From the NCBI GenBank assembly GCA_002372325.1, contig DFFT01000158.1:1-31933 (forward strand): a stretch of DNA of 31,933 bases. Direction: 5' to 3'. A model generated the notes under the pieces. The model was not told the origin of the DNA. It was given only the letters and a program-made list of their open reading frames with translations, and made no database searches. Below, piece after piece: positions 19,712 to 27,258 of the stretch. The number at the start of each line of letters is the position of its first letter. Position 1 is the first letter of the stretch. Source of the DNA: Succinivibrionaceae bacterium UBA3769. Its GTDB lineage: Bacteria > Pseudomonadota > Gammaproteobacteria > Enterobacterales > Succinivibrionaceae. A program made the translations under genes and the position numbers.

Positions 19712-19736
19712 AAAAAACCGGCCCGGGCCGGTTTTT
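19712..19736. terminator. Terminator of fabF (potentially bidirectional)
   Basis: A 14-base perfect palindrome (CCGGCCCGGGCCGG at 19718-19731) is flanked by A6 on the left and T5 on the right, giving U-tracts in both directions. It follows fabF by about 30 bases. Confidence 0.88.
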
Positions 19737-19764
19737 CAGAAAAAAAGCTTACACAAGCTCCGGA

Positions 19765-21015
19765 TTAGTCCTCGTACCTCTTGAAGAGGAGGGAACCGTT
19801 AGTGCCGCCAAAGCCGAAGGAATTGGAGAGAGCATAACGGACATCAGCCTTCTGAGCCACGTGGGGCACCAGATTGAGTCCGGCCACTTCGGGATCCGGA
19901 TCGTCCAGATTGATGGTGGGCGGGCAGATCTGATCCTGCACTGCCAAAGTGGAAATAACCGCCTCAATGGCACCGGCAGCTCCCAGAAGATGTCCGGTCA
20001 TGGACTTTGTGGAGCTGATGCGGACATTGTTGATCGCATCGCCGAACACGGAACGCACCCCGCGGATCTCAGCCAGATCCCCCAGGTGGGTGGAGGTGCC
20101 GTGGGCATTAACGTAGGACACGTCAGCCGGAGTAATGCCGCCGTCCCTGATGGCATTGGCCATTGCCAGAGCAGCGCCTTCGCCGTTATCGGGAGGAGCA
20201 GTCATGTGATGAGCATCGGAGCTCATGCCAAAGCCCGTGAGCTCGGCATAGATATGAGCCTTGCGCGCCTTGGCGTGTTCCAGCTCCTCCAGCACCATCA
20301 CACCGGCGCCGTCGCCCAGCACAAAGCCATCCCGGGCATTATCCCAAGGACGGGAGGCCTTTTCCGGCTCGTCGTTTCTGGTGGACAGCGCCTTGAGAGC
20401 GCAGAATCCGGAAATGCCCATGGGAGTGGAGGCCTTTTCCGCGCCGCCGCAGAACATGACATCCGCATCGCCGTACTGAATCAGACGGCAGGACATGCCG
20501 ATGGCATGGGTGCCGGAGGAGCAGGCGGTAACGGTAGCCAGGTTCGGTCCCCGGGCCCCGATGCGGATGGAAAGATGTCCGGAAACCATATTAATGATGG
20601 TGGACGGAACAAAGAACGGACTCACACGGCGCGGGCCTGACTTAATCAAGGTCTCGACATTCTGCTCGATAAGACCGAGTCCGCCAATGCCGGAACCGAT
20701 GGCGCAGCCAACCCGGACGGCGTTTTCCGGAGTAACCTCCAGTCCCGAATCCTTATAAGCCATGAGACCGGCAGCAATACCATACTGGATAAACAAATCC
20801 ATCTTCCTGGAATCCTTCCGGTTAATGTCGAAGGCTTCAGGATCAAATCCCTTAACCAGTCCGGCAATTTTTGAAGGATAGTCAGCGGTATCAAAATGAT
20901 CGATCCGGGTAATCCCGCTCTTGCCGGCAACGAGATTCTGCCAGGATTCCTGAACAGTATTGCCAACCGGAGAGATCATACCAAGACCAGTAACAACTAC
21001 TCTGCGCTTTGACAC
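19765..21015 (-). CDS. fabF: Beta-ketoacyl-ACP synthase II
   Basis: 416 residues, usual FabF length. It condenses malonyl-ACP with acyl-ACP in fatty-acid elongation. The catalytic triad is visible: Cys165 in VTACSSGTH, His305 in NAHGTSTHLGD and His342 in KSMTGHLLGA. The C-terminal NSFGFGGTNGSLLF is diagnostic. The start is a GTG at 21015 with GGAGG 7 bases upstream. A terminator-like hairpin in the 103 bases separating it from acpP probably lets only part of the transcript continue into fabF. It is the last gene of the fab cluster. Confidence 0.98.
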   Translation of the reverse strand: MSKRRVVVTGLGMISPVGNTVQESWQNLVAGKSGITRIDHFDTADYPSKIAGLVKGFDPEAFDINRKDSRKMDLFIQYGIAAGLMAYKDSGLEVTPENAVRVGCAIGSGIGGLGLIEQNVETLIKSGPRRVSPFFVPSTIINMVSGHLSIRIGARGPNLATVTACSSGTHAIGMSCRLIQYGDADVMFCGGAEKASTPMGISGFCALKALSTRNDEPEKASRPWDNARDGFVLGDGAGVMVLEELEHAKARKAHIYAELTGFGMSSDAHHMTAPPDNGEGAALAMANAIRDGGITPADVSYVNAHGTSTHLGDLAEIRGVRSVFGDAINNVRISSTKSMTGHLLGAAGAIEAVISTLAVQDQICPPTINLDDPDPEVAGLNLVPHVAQKADVRYALSNSFGFGGTNGSLLFKRYED

Positions 21016-21048
21016 AGGTCAGCCTCCGTGTGATATTTATTCTTTTAA

Positions 21049-21075
21049 ACAAAAAAAGCGTTAATTAAAACGCTT
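21049..21075 (-). terminator. Attenuating terminator between acpP and fabF
   Basis: On the minus strand, an AAGCGTT/AACGCTT stem with a 6-base A/T loop is followed by a run of T. The stem is short and AT-closed, so read-through into fabF is likely. Confidence 0.7.
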
Positions 21076-21118
21076 CCTCTCTATACTGCCAGAAAGCCTG
21101 GCCAACTACTGAAGACAA

Positions 21119-21355
21119 TTAAGCCTGATGAGCCTGAATGTAGTCTACAGCCTTCTGAACAGTGGTGATCTTTTCAGCGTCTTCATCAGGGATTTCGGTA
21201 CCGAACTCTTCCTCAAGAGCCATTACGAGCTCAACAGTATCAAGAGAATCTGCGCCGAGATCTTCAATAAAGGATGCCTCAGGAGTTACATCGCTTTCCT
21301 TAACACCAAGCTGATCAACAATGACCTTTTTTACACGCTCAACAATATCGCTCAT
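21119..21355 (-). CDS. acpP: Acyl carrier protein
   Basis: 78 residues, one more than mature E. coli AcpP. Acidic four-helix carrier with the phosphopantetheine attachment Ser37 in EDLGADSLDTVELVMALEEEF. The ATG at 21355 gives MSDIVERVKK, the canonical N-terminus, with AGGA 9 bases upstream; the extra 32 codons upstream of it are untranslated leader. A promoter with a perfect -10 lies in the 149-base gap after fabG, and a leaky terminator follows. Both suit a protein needed in excess over its partners. Confidence 0.98.
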   Translation of the reverse strand: MSDIVERVKKVIVDQLGVKESDVTPEASFIEDLGADSLDTVELVMALEEEFGTEIPDEDAEKITTVQKAVDYIQAHQA

Positions 21356-21421
21356 GTTTTGATTTCCTATAACGTTCACACGCTCAACATATTTCCCCGC
21401 GGGGGAACAAAAATTAACATA

Positions 21422-21450
21422 ATTATAAATGGAATGGGCGGATATATCCA
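21422..21450 (-). promoter_or_regulatory. Internal promoter of acpP
   Basis: On the minus strand, a perfect -10 TATAAT (21427-21422) with TGGATA 17 bases upstream (21450-21445). The leader of about 60 bases contains a small GC hairpin (TTCCCC/GGGGAA). Confidence 0.65.
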
Positions 21451-21504
21451 CAAAATAATTGATTTTTTGACCTGCCGCTCATTCCTTTTGTCCTTAAGCC
21501 TGAT

Positions 21505-22239
21505 TTAGCACATATACATGCCGCCGTTTACGCTGATAACCTCGCCGGTTATGTAGCGCGCGCCGTCAGATGCCAGAAATGCCACCGTATTTGCAATATC
21601 CTCGGGAGCGCCCAGCTCGCCGGCGGGAACATTGGCCAGAATGGCCTTCTTCTGCTCTTCGGTAAGAGCATCGGTCATGTCAGTGGCAATAAAGCCCGGA
21701 GCTACGGCATTAACGGTAATGCCCCGGGAGGCTACCTCCTTGGCCAGACTGCGGGAAAATCCCATAATGCCGGCCTTGGCCGCAGCGTAGTTGCACTGCC
21801 CGGGATTGCCCATAAGGCCAACCACGGAGCTCACGCTGATAATCCGGCCCCAGCGCTTTTTCATCATGCCCCGGAGCACGCCCTTGCTCATGCGGTAAAT
21901 GCCGGCGAGATTGGTATTGATAACCTGATCCCACTCGTCGTCCTTCATGCGCATGAGAAGATTGTCCCGGGTAATGCCGGCATTGTTCACCAGAATATCC
22001 GGAGCGCCGAACTCCTCGGTAACGGCCTTGATGCAGGCCTCGCAGGAGGCGGCATCGGCCACGTTGAGCACCACGCCCTTTCCGGAACCGGCCAGAGCTT
22101 CGGAAATGGCCAAAGCGCCCTTCTCGGAGGTGGCGGTGCCGATAACAGTGGCCCCCAGATCCTTAAAGGTCTTGGCTATTGCCTGTCCAATGCCCCGGGA
22201 AGCTCCGGTAACAAGTACTATCTTTCCAGTAAAATCCAT
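21505..22239 (-). CDS. fabG: 3-oxoacyl-ACP reductase
   Basis: 244 residues, the E. coli FabG length. NADPH-dependent reduction of beta-ketoacyl-ACP. Short-chain dehydrogenase features: nucleotide-binding TGASRGIG at 11-18, NNAG at 85-88, and catalytic Ser138, Tyr151 and Lys155 in the SVSSVVG...YAAAK region. The C-terminal TGEVISVNGGMYM is typical. The ATG has AAGAGG 7 bases upstream. It lies 70 bases after fabD; a small CCGGAG/CTCCGG hairpin sits in that gap. Confidence 0.98.
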   Translation of the reverse strand: MDFTGKIVLVTGASRGIGQAIAKTFKDLGATVIGTATSEKGALAISEALAGSGKGVVLNVADAASCEACIKAVTEEFGAPDILVNNAGITRDNLLMRMKDDEWDQVINTNLAGIYRMSKGVLRGMMKKRWGRIISVSSVVGLMGNPGQCNYAAAKAGIMGFSRSLAKEVASRGITVNAVAPGFIATDMTDALTEEQKKAILANVPAGELGAPEDIANTVAFLASDGARYITGEVISVNGGMYMC

Positions 22240-22309
22240 TTTTAAACCTCTTAATAACGGCCGCCGGAGTTCTGAATTCTCCGGGGCTCAGTTTTCAAGC
22301 TTCGAATCG

Positions 22310-23245
22310 TTATTTAACCGCCTCCAGCGCCGCATCCAGCGAAGCCAGATCATTAAAGGTGAGAGCATTGATTTCCTTGACAATGCGCTTGGAAAGGCCC
22401 TGAAGCACCTTGCCGGGGCCGACCTCCACCAGCACGGACACTCCGGCGGCAGCCATGGCCTGTTCGGTCTCCACCCAGCGCACCGGACTATAGAGCTGCC
22501 GCACCAGAGCATCCTTGATCACATCAGGAGCTATGGCATCGGTAACGTCAACGTTGTTGATCACCGGAATCTCCGGCTCCTGGAACTTAATGCCCTTAAG
22601 CGCTTCCTTAAGTCTCTCGGCGGCGGGCTTCATAAGATCGCAATGGGAGGGAACGCTGACGGCCAGCGGGAGGAAGCGCTTGGCTCCGGCGGCCTTCAGA
22701 AGCTCTCCGGCTCTGTCCACGGCTGCCTTGGAACCGGCAATAACCACCTGTCCCGGAGAATTAAAGTTCACCGCTGAGCAAACCTCACCCTCCGCTGCAG
22801 CGGCGCAGGCCTCCTTTACGGCGCTGTCATCAAGGCCGATTACCGCGGCCATGGCGCCGGAACCCGCAGGCACCGCCTCCTGCATGAATTCGCCCCGGAG
22901 CTTCACCAGATTTACCGCATCCTTAAAATCCACGGCGCCGGCGCAGACGAGAGCGCTGTATTCCCCGAGAGAATGTCCGGCCATGACCTTCGGACGAAGT
23001 TCGGTTCTGGAACACCACAGACGGTAAAGCGCCACGGAGGAGGTCAGGAGAGCCGGCTGAGTCTTAAAGGTTTTGCCGAGCTCTTCGGCCGGCCCCTCGG
23101 AAACCAGCTGGTAAAGATCATATCCCAGAACGGCGGAGGCCTCCTTAAAGGTTTCCCGGACAACCTCGCAGCTGTCGTAAACCTCCTTCAGCATGCCCAC
23201 ACTCTGAGATCCCTGACCCGGGAAGACAAAAGCGAAATCAGTCAT
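22310..23245 (-). CDS. fabD: Malonyl-CoA:ACP transacylase
   Basis: 311 residues. It transfers malonyl from CoA to AcpP. The N-terminal FVFPGQGSQ oxyanion motif, nucleophile Ser92 in GHSLGEYSALV, and catalytic His201 in VSVPSHCDLM are all present. The ATG at 23245 with GGAG 5 bases upstream starts MTDFAFVFPGQ as in the family; the upstream in-frame extension is not supported. A terminator separates it from fabH, so fabD-fabG either use read-through or a weak promoter in the 58 bases upstream, where an inverted repeat is found. Confidence 0.98.
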   Translation of the reverse strand: MTDFAFVFPGQGSQSVGMLKEVYDSCEVVRETFKEASAVLGYDLYQLVSEGPAEELGKTFKTQPALLTSSVALYRLWCSRTELRPKVMAGHSLGEYSALVCAGAVDFKDAVNLVKLRGEFMQEAVPAGSGAMAAVIGLDDSAVKEACAAAAEGEVCSAVNFNSPGQVVIAGSKAAVDRAGELLKAAGAKRFLPLAVSVPSHCDLMKPAAERLKEALKGIKFQEPEIPVINNVDVTDAIAPDVIKDALVRQLYSPVRWVETEQAMAAAGVSVLVEVGPGKVLQGLSKRIVKEINALTFNDLASLDAALEAVK

Positions 23246-23272
23246 AGTCACTCCAAAAGACGGTAAATTTAT

Positions 23273-23293
23273 GCGCAATTTCTGCTATTGCGC
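23273..23293. repeat. Inverted repeat upstream of fabD
   Basis: GCGCAAT (23273-23279) and ATTGCGC (23287-23293) are separated by 7 bases, giving a perfect 21-base dyad 28 bases before the fabD ATG and just after the fabH terminator. Its symmetry suits a repressor operator or a leader hairpin. It does not match the FabR, FadR or FapR sites I know. Confidence 0.5.
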
Positions 23294-23303
23294 CGTTTAT
23301 GAA

Positions 23304-23335
23304 ACAAAAAACCGCCCTGAAGCTAATCAGGACGG
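23304..23335 (-). terminator. Terminator between fabH and fabD
   Basis: On the minus strand, a 9-bp stem (CCGTCCTGA with TCAGGGCGG, one G-U pair), 6-base loop, then TTTTTTG. It lies 14 bases beyond fabH. Confidence 0.85.
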
Positions 23336-23348
23336 CTCTGTGAAAAAA

Positions 23349-24299
23349 TCAGTATCTCACCAGGGCGCTGCCCCAGGTAAAGCCTCCACCGAAAGATTCC
23401 AGAAGCAGAAGATCGCCCCTTTGAATCTTCCCGGAACGAATGCCCTCGTCCAGAGCGATTCCCACCGAGGCTCCGGAGGTATTGCCGTATTTATCAAGAT
23501 TCACAATAACCTGCGACATCTCCAGATCCAGCCTTTTGGCCGTGGCGGTAATGATGCGGAAATTGGCCTGATGCGGCACCAGCCAGTCCAGATCTCCTTT
23601 GGAAAATCCGTTCTTGTCCAGAGTATCGGTAACCAGAGAGCTCAGGGTCTTGACGGCGTATTTGAAAACCTCATGCCCCTTCATCAGCATCCAGGCGGGT
23701 TCGCGGGTCACCCGATCCACGTTAGGCAGCATCAGAAGCTCGGCATGATTGCCGTCGGAATGAATTTCGCAGGAATAAACGCCGGGATCCTGAGAGGCTT
23801 CGAGAACGCAGGCGCTGGCGCCGTCCCCGAAGAGAATGATGGTGGTGCGATCCTCGGGGTCGCAGGCCCGGGAAAGAGAGTCCACCCCGATAACGAGCGC
23901 TCTTTTGACGGAGCCGCTTCTGATATACGCATCGGCGATGCTCATGGCAAAGCTGAAGCCGGAGCAGGCGGCAGCCACGTCAAAGGCCGGCTGTCCGGAA
24001 GCGCCGAGAATCCTCTGCACATCGCAGGCCACGGAGGGAAAGGCATACTGAGAGCTGGTGGTGCCTGCCACAATGAGATCCACATCAGCTGCCGTAATCC
24101 CCGCAGCCTCCAAAGCCTTTTCCGCGGCCCGGGCAGCCATAACAGGAGCAGAATCCCCCTCCTCAGCGATACGGCGCTCTTTAATGCCTGTGCGCTCAGT
24201 TATCCACTCATCACTGGTTTCAACCATCTTTTCGAGATCGGCATTGGTACGCACCTTGGCGGGCAAAAAGCTGCCGGTGCCTGATATCCTGCTATACAT
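23349..24299 (-). CDS. fabH: Beta-ketoacyl-ACP synthase III
   Basis: 316 residues, usual length. It starts fatty-acid synthesis by condensing acetyl-CoA with malonyl-ACP. The catalytic triad is Cys112 (AAACSGF), His243 (VPHQANFRI) and Asn273 (YGNTSGAS). The N-terminal RISGTGSFLP and SDEWITERTGI are family signatures. The ATG is 7 bases after the plsX stop, and the AAAGG ribosome binding site is formed by the last plsX codons and stop, implying translational coupling. A terminator follows. Confidence 0.98.
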   Translation of the reverse strand: MYSRISGTGSFLPAKVRTNADLEKMVETSDEWITERTGIKERRIAEEGDSAPVMAARAAEKALEAAGITAADVDLIVAGTTSSQYAFPSVACDVQRILGASGQPAFDVAAACSGFSFAMSIADAYIRSGSVKRALVIGVDSLSRACDPEDRTTIILFGDGASACVLEASQDPGVYSCEIHSDGNHAELLMLPNVDRVTREPAWMLMKGHEVFKYAVKTLSSLVTDTLDKNGFSKGDLDWLVPHQANFRIITATAKRLDLEMSQVIVNLDKYGNTSGASVGIALDEGIRSGKIQRGDLLLLESFGGGFTWGSALVRY

Positions 24300-24306
24300 C
24301 CGCGGT

Positions 24307-25314
24307 TTACCTTTTCATGGAGGTTAATTGTGATGCAATCAATTCCGGAAGACGGTTGACACACTGCAGCCGGGCCTGAATTATTGCGTTCATAAATGCC
24401 ATCTGACTGGCGCTGCCGTGACTCTTCACCGCAATGCCATTAAGACCAAGCAACGTTGATCCATTATATTTATCAGGTTGCATTATACCAATTTTTCTTT
24501 TAAAAAAATGCCGGATCGGCGCAAGGAAAAAATTATTTCCCCGGAGCCCGGATCTTTCGGCCAGTCCCCGGTACAGCCCTTCAGCGGTTTTCAGAGCGAT
24601 GTTTCCCGAAAAGCCGTCAGTGGCAATCACCTGAAACCGCCCGCTGAAAATATCGCTCCCCTCGGCAAACCCCCGGAAGCTGCAAAACTCCGCAGTTCTG
24701 AGATCCCGGGCCGCCTCCTGCAGATAGGCGGGCCCCTTGCTGCCCTCGGAGCCCACATTGAGAATGGCCAGCTCCGGACGGGAAACATTCATGAAGCACC
24801 GGGCCACAATGCTCCCGATGAGGGCATTTTGCAGGATCACCTCCCGAGTCTGGGCCAGATTGGCTCCCAGATCCAAAAGCACTGAAGCGGGATTATGGCG
24901 ATCAAAGGTGGGAATGATTTTTCCCAGGGAACAGCGGGAAATGCCGGGAATTCTTCCCAGAACATAATCGGAAATGGTGACCAGAGCACCGGTGCTGCCG
25001 GCGGAAACCACTCCGGAGGCCTCCCCCTCCTTAACCGCGGCCACCGCGGCGTAGAGAGAGGAGGAATCCCGGAGCCGCAAAGCAGCCAGCGGGCTCAGGT
25101 TGTTGGTAACGGCATGGGGGCGGTGCCGGAGAATCACGCGGTCATCCTTCACAAGAGAGCATTCCCGGAGATAGGGCAGCGCCATGTTTTCCTGGCCGTA
25201 TACCAGAAATCTTAAATCGCCATAAACAGACAGTGCCCGCTTAATGGCAGGCACTGCGCTGCGGGGACCGAAATCCCCTCCCATGGCGTCTATGGCAAGA
25301 ATAATTTCAGACAA
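24307..25314 (-). CDS. plsX: Phosphate acyltransferase PlsX
   Basis: 335 residues. It makes acyl-phosphate from acyl-ACP for phospholipid synthesis; peripheral at the cytosolic membrane face. IILAIDAMGGDFGP at the N-terminus is diagnostic; GSTGALV and the ATDGFSGNIALKT segment follow. The start appears to be a TTG at 25314 with AAGGA about 9 bases upstream, since no ATG or GTG precedes the conserved region. It lies 38 bases after rpmF and is coupled to fabH downstream, the usual gammaproteobacterial order. Confidence 0.97.
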   Translation of the reverse strand: MSEIILAIDAMGGDFGPRSAVPAIKRALSVYGDLRFLVYGQENMALPYLRECSLVKDDRVILRHRPHAVTNNLSPLAALRLRDSSSLYAAVAAVKEGEASGVVSAGSTGALVTISDYVLGRIPGISRCSLGKIIPTFDRHNPASVLLDLGANLAQTREVILQNALIGSIVARCFMNVSRPELAILNVGSEGSKGPAYLQEAARDLRTAEFCSFRGFAEGSDIFSGRFQVIATDGFSGNIALKTAEGLYRGLAERSGLRGNNFFLAPIRHFFKRKIGIMQPDKYNGSTLLGLNGIAVKSHGSASQMAFMNAIIQARLQCVNRLPELIASQLTSMKR

Positions 25315-25352
25315 TGGAAAAATCCTTACCCTTCAACGTTAACGATAATTTA

Positions 25353-25550
25353 TCAGTCTTCTTTCTTAGCGTCTTTCACAGGGGCGTTAACCACCTTTTC
25401 ACCCTTGTAGTAGCCGGAAGCGGTTACATTGTGACGCAGATGAAATTCTCCGGTAGCCTTATCGTCAGATACCTTGGCAGCGGTTAAACTGTCGTGGGAT
25501 CTGCGCATATCGCGACGGGAACGTGACTTATGATTTTGCTGAACGGCCAT
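25353..25550 (-). CDS. rpmF: 50S ribosomal protein L32
   Basis: 65 residues (E. coli L32 has 57). MAVQQNHKSRSRRDMRRSHDSL and FHLRHNVTASGYYKGEKVV match the zinc-free proteobacterial form, with no cysteines. The C-terminus carries an extra charged tail (NAPVKDAKKED). The ATG has AGGAG 6 bases upstream, and that site overlaps the yceD stop region, so the two are probably coupled. Confidence 0.97.
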   Translation of the reverse strand: MAVQQNHKSRSRRDMRRSHDSLTAAKVSDDKATGEFHLRHNVTASGYYKGEKVVNAPVKDAKKED

Positions 25551-25559
25551 AGCCTTCTC

Positions 25560-26078
25560 CTAACTTTTCTTTAATTTACCTAACACCGCAAAAGGGTTGC
25601 TTTCTGTGTTCTCTGTAACAATTTTACCATAAACCCCGCCTTCCGGCATCTCACACTCTCCTTCCGGATGCATGATCACCATGGGGAGGCACAGAATAAG
25701 CTCGTCTTCCACCAGATTGTAAATATCCAGCTCGCCAAACTCATCCGGATCGGCAAAATCGTAATCGTCCTCCAGGCCAAGATCCCTGGCCTTCTTTTCA
25801 TCAACGGTGTAATGAAAATCGGCGGACAATCTGAGTTCGCACGGATCGCCGCAGCGCTGGCATTCACACTTCACAGCGGCACCGGCACTGCCCTCAATTA
25901 CGGTTAAACCCTGCAAATCGACACTAAAGGACAAACGAACCTCAGCATCACTTAAAACAGTTTCCACAACGCCAGCGAGCCGCTCCAGCTTATCCCGGGG
26001 AATATAGCCGTCATAATCGAGCTTTTTCGCTGCTGCCCGAACAGGATCCACCTTATGTGGAATTTTCACTTTTTGCAT
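25560..26078 (-). CDS. yceD: YceD family protein (DUF177), 23S rRNA accumulation factor
   Basis: 172 residues (E. coli YceD has 173). It starts MQKVKIPHKVDPVRAAAKK and has the typical cysteine cluster CECQRCGDPC near the middle, an acidic segment, and IYNLVEDELILCLPMVIMH, all family traits. YceD is linked to 23S rRNA accumulation and is nearly always encoded before rpmF. The ATG at 26078 has no Shine-Dalgarno sequence and lies 9 bases from a good -10 box, so the mRNA is probably leaderless. Confidence 0.95.
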   Translation of the reverse strand: MQKVKIPHKVDPVRAAAKKLDYDGYIPRDKLERLAGVVETVLSDAEVRLSFSVDLQGLTVIEGSAGAAVKCECQRCGDPCELRLSADFHYTVDEKKARDLGLEDDYDFADPDEFGELDIYNLVEDELILCLPMVIMHPEGECEMPEGGVYGKIVTENTESNPFAVLGKLKKS

Positions 26079-26087
26079 AGTGTGCGC

Positions 26088-26116
26088 ATGATATATAAAA
26101 AAAGTGACTAAGTCAA
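26088..26116 (-). promoter_or_regulatory. Promoter of the yceD-rpmF-plsX-fabH operon
   Basis: On the minus strand, TTGACT (26116-26111), 17 bases, TATCAT (26093-26088); both hexamers match consensus at five of six positions. The predicted start is about 3 bases before the yceD ATG, i.e. a leaderless transcript. Confidence 0.72.
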
Positions 26117-26216
26117 AATTTCTTTCAATATCCCGGGGCTTTCATTAATCGTCCTGACCGCCAGACCCGGTTTTGCTCCGGAGGCGGCCGGGCACCAACG
26201 GCCCTGAATCGCGCCG

Positions 26217-26882
26217 TTATTCTCCCAGCAAAAGCCTCCGGAGCTCCGTAAGATTTTCCGCAATAACTATCGGATGACAGGAGGCGAGCCGCTCCCGGTC
26301 ATGGACTCCGGTAAGCACCCCGGCTCCGGGCATGCCGGCTCTTTCCGCCATCAAAAGATCCAGCTCGGAATCCCCCGCCATAAGGCAGGAGGCCGCCGGA
26401 AACCCCAGCATGCCGGCCGCGGCCAAAAGCATGTCCGGGGCCGGCTTGGAGGGAAATTCATCCCCCGCCACCGATACATCTATGTACTGAGAAAGGCCGT
26501 AGCCCTCCAGCACCCGGCGGCAGCCCTTCCGGGATTTTCCCGTGGCAAGACCGGTATAAAAGCCCCTTCTCCGAAGCTCCCGGAGAAACGGCACCGCATC
26601 CCGGAAGAGCTCCGTGGGCTCCCGATCCTCCAAAAGGGTGTAATTTTTCCGATAGGCAGCCACCAGGGCCTGACAAACATCCGGAGCCGCCTCCGGAAGC
26701 AGCTGCTCCGCTGCCTCCTTAAGTGAAAGCCCGATGACTTCCTTTGCCGCCGCCGCATCCGGCTCCGGAATGCCCAGCTCTCTGAAGGAAAGCTGCATGG
26801 TCTTAATGATCCGGCCCACGGAATCCATCAGGGTGCCGTCAATATCAAAAATCACTGCCTTAATGCCGCTGAAATCAAACAT
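26217..26882 (-). CDS. HAD-superfamily hydrolase, subfamily IA
   Basis: 221 residues. HAD motif I is VIFDIDGTLMDS, motif II Thr/Ser lies in GLATGKSRKG, motif III is SKPAPDMLL, and motif IV is CLMAGDSELDLLMAERAGM. A helical cap lies between motifs I and II, as in phosphoglycolate or sugar-phosphate phosphatases. The substrate cannot be read from sequence. In many gammaproteobacteria a HAD phosphatase of this kind sits upstream of yceD-rpmF, which fits here. The ATG has GAAGG about 10 bases upstream. No clear terminator separates it from yceD, which has its own promoter. Confidence 0.88.
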   Translation of the reverse strand: MFDFSGIKAVIFDIDGTLMDSVGRIIKTMQLSFRELGIPEPDAAAAKEVIGLSLKEAAEQLLPEAAPDVCQALVAAYRKNYTLLEDREPTELFRDAVPFLRELRRRGFYTGLATGKSRKGCRRVLEGYGLSQYIDVSVAGDEFPSKPAPDMLLAAAGMLGFPAASCLMAGDSELDLLMAERAGMPGAGVLTGVHDRERLASCHPIVIAENLTELRRLLLGE

Positions 26883-27258
26883 GGTTCTGAGCCTTCCCTG
26901 TCCATTCCGGAAATAAGTTTATTTTTGTCTCTGTCAGATCCGTTCTCCGGACAGGGCGGATTATACTCCCGGGGGCCGGAGAAGCCCACAGTTTTAACCC
27001 TTAACCTAGCGCCGCCGGAGGCCCGGCGAGTCCCGGGGCCGTTCCTGACAAGAGGATCCCGCCGGCCTCCGGATTTGAAATCACACCCTCGGAAAGCTAT
27101 AATCCTGTTAGTATAAGCAGGCTCTGAGCCCGCGCGCAGCAGCCTGCGGTTCTCAAAAAGGCGCCGGATCCGCTGCTCCGCCTGAGGCTCCGGAATACCC
27201 TTCCCGCTGCCCGGTAAAATTTCACGGAGCCCGGGGATCTCAACTGGGAAATAGCGGC
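26883..27258. other. Divergent intergenic region between HAD gene and menF
   Basis: 376 bases without a gene. It holds a 9-bp inverted repeat (CCGGAGGCC at 27015-27023 with GGCCTCCGG at 27064-27072) directly upstream of the menF promoter. A long menF leader (about 27110-27258) contains a GCAGGCT/AGCCTGC hairpin (27117-27123 with 27141-27147). A 63-codon frame at 26925 has no ribosome binding site. No confident promoter for the HAD gene was found. Confidence 0.6.
27075..27103 (+). promoter_or_regulatory. Strong sigma-70 promoter of the men operon
   Basis: TTGAAA (27075-27080), exactly 17 bases, and a perfect TATAAT (27098-27103). The start would be near 27110, leaving a leader of about 150 bases. 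Confidence 0.8.

Noticed and set aside
19718..19731. Perfect GC palindrome considered as an operator
   Set aside because: Flanking A and T runs and its position after fabF make it a rho-independent terminator.
23271..24284. 337-codon plus-strand frame opposite fabH
   Set aside because: Antisense shadow; fabH has all catalytic residues and conserved neighbours.
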